Source: Variovorax guangxiensis (GTDB taxonomy: Bacteria; Pseudomonadota; Gammaproteobacteria; Burkholderiales; Burkholderiaceae_C). From it: a DNA stretch of 64,000 nt. This document shows positions 61,218 to 64,000 of this stretch, piece by piece. Position numbers and translations under genes: made by a program. The stretch is taken from positions 310,001-374,000 of the forward strand of contig NZ_RXFT01000001.1 in assembly GCF_003952165.1 (NCBI RefSeq), in the 5' to 3' direction. Under the pieces are notes generated by a model. It saw nothing but the letters and a program-made list of their open reading frames with translations. It ran no database searches and was not told where the DNA came from. Numbering within the stretch: position 1 is the first letter of the stretch; every line of letters begins with the position of its first letter.

Positions 61218-62840
61218 CTAGGCGCGCCGCGAGACGGGCAGCTCGACCATCACGGCCTGGCCGGGCGTGGTGCAGCCGGTGTCGCAGCACTTGCCGGGCT
61301 GGCGGTTGCGGGTGATGGCGCGGGCCGGGTCGTGCGGCGCGGCGGCGGGCGAGCCGTCGGCCGCGATGCCGCGCTCCAGGATGCGTTCGACCAGCTCGAC
61401 CTTGGAGCCGACCGGGTAGTTGCGCCAGATCTCCTGCTTCATCGCAGCGGGCGAGCCGCCGCCGTGCAGGCTGATCACGCTGTACCAGCCGCCCTGGTAG
61501 CCGGCCGTCAGGTCCTCGATGAATCGGGCCGTCTCGATGCGCTGCTCGTAGGGAATGGCCGGGTTGGCCCGCAGCACGTCGGACAGGCGGGCCGCGGTCT
61601 CGGGGTTGTGGTCTTCGTCGGGGCCGGGCAGGGTGACGATCAGGCCGCCGCTCACGTAGTGCGCGATGCGGTGCATGTCGTAGATCTTCGTGGCCAGCAG
61701 CAGCTTGCCGATGTTGCTGAACACCGGGTCGGGCATGAACACTTCGCAGTGCTCATCGGCCTTGCCATAGACGCTGGCCGCCACGCCGCAGGCGAAGAAG
61801 CTCTCGGTGATGGTGATGAGCTCCACCATCTGCTCACGCAGGTGGCTTTCCTTGCCCGGGTCGAAGCCGTTGGCCTCGCACATCAGCGCCCCCGCGCCGA
61901 TCAGCAGGTCGCCGAAGCCGGCGCGCGCGCCGATGCAGCTGTGGCGGTGGTGCGTGGCATAGCTGTAGGTCAGGTGGCCGGAATGCTCCCACTCGCCCGC
62001 GTAGAACACGCGCTCCCAGGGCACGAAGACGCGGTCGAACATGCACACGCCGGTGCTCTGGCCGTACTTGCGGCTGAAGAGGGCGTCGCCGTGCTCCAGT
62101 TTCTCGCCGGGCCGGCCCGCCGGTCGCGCGACGATGGTGAGGCCGGGCGCATCCAGCGGCACGGCGCAGCAGACGGCGAAGTCGGCGTCTTCCTTGCCCA
62201 TGTTGCGGCAGGGCATGACCAGCAACTCGTGCACGTAGGGCGCGCCGGTCACGATGGCCTTGGTGCCCGAGATGACGATGCCGCGCGCGTTGCGTTCCAC
62301 CACGTGCAGGTAGCTGTCGACGTTCGCCTGCTCGTGCGGCCGGCGGCTGCGGTCGCCCTTGGCATCGGTCATGGCCACGCCCAGGGTCAGGTCCTGGTCC
62401 TGCACGCGGTGGAGGTACTCGTGGAAGCGCGCGGCGTGCTCGGTACTGCCACGCGCGTCGTCGATGCGGGCCGATACCTGGGCGATGGCGTTGAGCGCGT
62501 CGTGCGTCAGGTAGCGCTGGGCGCAGCCTGTTTCCTGGCAGACCAGCCGCACGGCTTCGAGCTTGTTGAGCAGGTCGCCCGCGCTCGTGTTGATGTGGGA
62601 CAGCCGGTTGACCCGCTTGCCGCTGGTGTGCTGCACGGCGGTCATCAGCGGCTCGTGCTCGCTCCTGAGGGCGTAGTCGTAGGTGAGGGCGATGGCATTG
62701 ATGCCGGGCTGGAAGGCGGCTTCGTCGGCGACGCTGTCGACGCGGCGGCCGTCGACGAACACGGTGGGCTTGTAGCGGCGCAGCGATTCGCGGTAGTCGG
62801 CGCCGGACATGAGGGAGGTGCCGGGGAGCGGGGCGTTCAT
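61218..62840 (-). CDS. HpaB/4-hydroxybutyryl-CoA dehydratase superfamily flavoprotein
   Basis: This 540-residue protein aligns with the 4-hydroxyphenylacetate 3-hydroxylase / 4-hydroxybutyryl-CoA dehydratase family: GDRSRRPHEQANVDSYLHV for FAD contacts, ISGTKAIVTGAPYVHELLV, FVPWERVFYAGEW, and HHRHSCIGARAGFGDLLIGA. The dehydratase cluster ligand equivalents are only partly kept: Cys106 is present, but the CxxxC partner position is Tyr110 and the later C position is Ala305, with His298 kept. It is therefore probably a flavin-only hydroxylase or isomerase. A C-terminal GKCCDTGC segment is unusual. A TetR gene is divergent. Confidence 0.8.
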   Translation of the reverse strand: MNAPLPGTSLMSGADYRESLRRYKPTVFVDGRRVDSVADEAAFQPGINAIALTYDYALRSEHEPLMTAVQHTSGKRVNRLSHINTSAGDLLNKLEAVRLVCQETGCAQRYLTHDALNAIAQVSARIDDARGSTEHAARFHEYLHRVQDQDLTLGVAMTDAKGDRSRRPHEQANVDSYLHVVERNARGIVISGTKAIVTGAPYVHELLVMPCRNMGKEDADFAVCCAVPLDAPGLTIVARPAGRPGEKLEHGDALFSRKYGQSTGVCMFDRVFVPWERVFYAGEWEHSGHLTYSYATHHRHSCIGARAGFGDLLIGAGALMCEANGFDPGKESHLREQMVELITITESFFACGVAASVYGKADEHCEVFMPDPVFSNIGKLLLATKIYDMHRIAHYVSGGLIVTLPGPDEDHNPETAARLSDVLRANPAIPYEQRIETARFIEDLTAGYQGGWYSVISLHGGGSPAAMKQEIWRNYPVGSKVELVERILERGIAADGSPAAAPHDPARAITRNRQPGKCCDTGCTTPGQAVMVELPVSRRA

Positions 62841-62889
62841 CGTGTCTGTCTCCTGATCGGGTGGGTTTTATCGAGATTTAAACACTGTT

Positions 62890-62918
62890 CAATTTTTCAA
62901 TCAACGATCAAAAAATTG
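62890..62918. promoter_or_regulatory. Perfect 8-bp inverted repeat in the HpaB-like/TetR divergent promoter
   Basis: CAATTTTT (62890-62897) and AAAAATTG (62911-62918) are perfect reverse complements 13 bases apart, in the 112-base AT-rich gap. It is a likely operator for the TetR protein. Confidence 0.55.
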
Positions 62919-62952
62919 GGCGTGCGATCAATCGAGGGATATAGTCCCGTCC

Positions 62953-63624
62953 ATGGAAGCCAAGACCCAGCGCCGCCAGGCGCTCAGCGACGCCCGCCGC
63001 ACCCTCGTGCTCGATGCTGCCCGCGCGGTCTTTCTGGAAGCCGGCATCGAAGGCGCGAGCGTGCGCGAGATCGCCAGGAAGGCCGGCTATACGCCGGGCG
63101 CCATTTACTCGTACTTCGAGAGCAAGGAGGCGATCTACGCGGCCCTGCTGAACGAGTCCATCCAGCGGCTGCAGGCCGCGGTGGCCGAGGCCTCCGCGCA
63201 GCAGGACGGCCCCGGCCAGGCGCTCGCCGCGAGGGCCCAGGCCTGGTTCGACTTCTATGCCGCGAACCCACGCGAGCTCGACCTGGGCTTCTACCTGGTG
63301 CAGGGCATGCGCCCGCGCGGGCTGACCAGCGAGCTCGACCACGAGTTGAACGACCATCTCTACCGGGCCCTGCGGCCCTGCGAAGAGGCGCTGCAGGACA
63401 TGGGGCTCGACGCCGACGCAGCCCTGCGCGAGAACACCGCGCTCTTCGCGCACGGCGTCGGCCTGCTGCTGATGCAGCACACGGGGCGCATCCGCATGTT
63501 CAGGCAGTCGGCCGACGCGCTGTTCAAGGCCTACGTGGCGCAGCTCGTGGAGCGCGTTGCCGGCGGCGCGCGCCAACCGGGTCTTTTCGGTGGTACGGTT
63601 CAGCCCGATTCAACCGATTCCTGA
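62953..63624 (+). CDS. TetR-family regulator
   Basis: This 223-residue protein has a TetR helix-turn-helix (about 15-60: LDAARAVFLEAGIEGASVREIARKAGYTPGAIYSYFESKEAIY) and a helical C-terminal ligand domain. It is transcribed away from the flavoprotein gene and probably represses it. A CoA ester or aromatic acid ligand is plausible. The isochorismatase-family gene follows after 18 bases on the same strand. Confidence 0.92.
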   Translation: MEAKTQRRQALSDARRTLVLDAARAVFLEAGIEGASVREIARKAGYTPGAIYSYFESKEAIYAALLNESIQRLQAAVAEASAQQDGPGQALAARAQAWFDFYAANPRELDLGFYLVQGMRPRGLTSELDHELNDHLYRALRPCEEALQDMGLDADAALRENTALFAHGVGLLLMQHTGRIRMFRQSADALFKAYVAQLVERVAGGARQPGLFGGTVQPDSTDS

Positions 63625-63642
63625 AAAAGAAAGAACTCGTTC

Positions 63643-64000
63643 ATGCTGCTCGACGCCTCGCAATCCCAACTCGTCCTGGTCGATTACCAGGCGCGCCTGA
63701 TGCCGGCGATCTTCGAGGGGGAAGCGGTCGCGCAGAACGCTGTGCGGCTCGGCAGGATGGCCAAGCTGTTCCAGGTGCCGGTGTTCGGCACCGAGCACAA
63801 CCCCTCCAAGCTGGGCCAGAACCTGCCCGACATCCGCGCGCAGTGCCAGCGCACCATGTCGAAGATGCATTTCAGTGGCGTGGAAGAGGGCCTGGGCGAG
63901 TGGCTGCGCGTGCCGGCCAAGGCACCGCAGGGCAATGCGCGCAGCCTGCCCAAGCACCTGCAGAAGCCCGCGGCGCCCGCCGAGGAGCGCAACAGCATCG
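63643..64000 (+). CDS. Isochorismatase-family hydrolase (3' end outside window)
   Basis: The first 119 residues are visible: a start MLLDASQSQLVLVDYQ with the catalytic Asp of LVDYQ, then QVPVFGTEHNPSKLG and an MSKMHFSGVEEGL segment containing the conserved Lys region of the family. The catalytic Cys would lie beyond the window edge. Members hydrolyse isochorismate, nicotinamide or carbamoyl compounds; the substrate is unclear. It follows the TetR gene by 18 bases, so they are probably co-transcribed. Confidence 0.8.
   Translation, partial: MLLDASQSQLVLVDYQARLMPAIFEGEAVAQNAVRLGRMAKLFQVPVFGTEHNPSKLGQNLPDIRAQCQRTMSKMHFSGVEEGLGEWLRVPAKAPQGNARSLPKHLQKPAAPAEERNSI

Overview
The window is a GC-rich chromosomal segment of a betaproteobacterium, most likely Burkholderiales, family Comamonadaceae (Variovorax-like). 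The inference rests on gene content and style: a homodimeric-type pyruvate dehydrogenase E1 with a lipoyl-bearing dihydrolipoamide dehydrogenase, an iscRSUA-hscBA-fdx cluster, an intracellular polyhydroxybutyrate depolymerase, a single-chain methylmalonyl-CoA mutase module, and an intergenic repeat family of the kind seen in that family. No search could be run, so the genus is an inference. There is no rRNA, CRISPR array, IS element, integrase or recognisable prophage. There is one tRNA.

Layout. (1) 1-10.4 kb: a minus-strand catabolic/uptake operon (class III aminotransferase, C45 Ntn acyltransferase/amidase, peptide-type ABC importer, CxxCH protein cut by the window edge). It diverges from a GntR regulator, with a perfect 13-bp inverted repeat between them. 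(2) 10-14.3 kb: orphan receiver protein, acetoacetate-decarboxylase-like protein, AraC regulator, dusA, IclR regulator. (3) 14.4-24.1 kb: a propionyl-CoA to succinyl-CoA module (GntR; mutase, GNAT, meaB, carboxylase beta and alpha subunits, biotin synthase, VOC/epimerase-like protein). (4) 24-30 kb: Lrp regulator with an EamA exporter, LysE exporter plus RnfB-like ferredoxin, phaZ, aromatic aminotransferase. (5) 29.9-38.5 kb: uvrB, then the isc operon behind an IscR-type site and a 36-codon leader ORF, then dnaQ. (6) 38.6-40.1 kb: tRNA-Val(CAC), then a small accessory patch (lipoprotein, peptidoglycan amidase, proline-rich 40-residue protein). (7) 40-48 kb: FAD oxidoreductase, YqjD/YqjE-K-like envelope proteins, pyrD, rpiA, periplasmic glutaredoxin, oligopeptidase A, folD. 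(8) 48-58.4 kb: FixL/FixJ-type two-component system divergent from the PDH operon, which carries an HslV-like Ntn hydrolase between aceF and lpdA. (9) 58.4-64 kb: NlpC/P60 hydrolase, PQQ-type sugar dehydrogenase, lipoprotein alpha/beta hydrolase, a HpaB/4-hydroxybutyryl-CoA dehydratase-family flavoprotein with a divergent TetR, and the start of an isochorismatase-family hydrolase.

How the genes work together. The strongest functional units are the propionate module (it supplies biotin synthase for its own carboxylase and MeaB for its own mutase), the isc operon (leader ORF, IscR site, and a terminator-shaped hairpin just before hscB), the PDH operon with its embedded protease-fold protein, and the 1-9 kb acyl-amine/peptide operon. 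The less explained items are the HslV-like protein, the isc leader ORF and internal hairpin, the amidase/lipoprotein pair, the cluster-ligand-depleted dehydratase homologue, and several perfect inverted repeats in divergent promoters. No intergenic stretch exceeds about 300 bases; the larger ones are covered by the regulatory and repeat entries.
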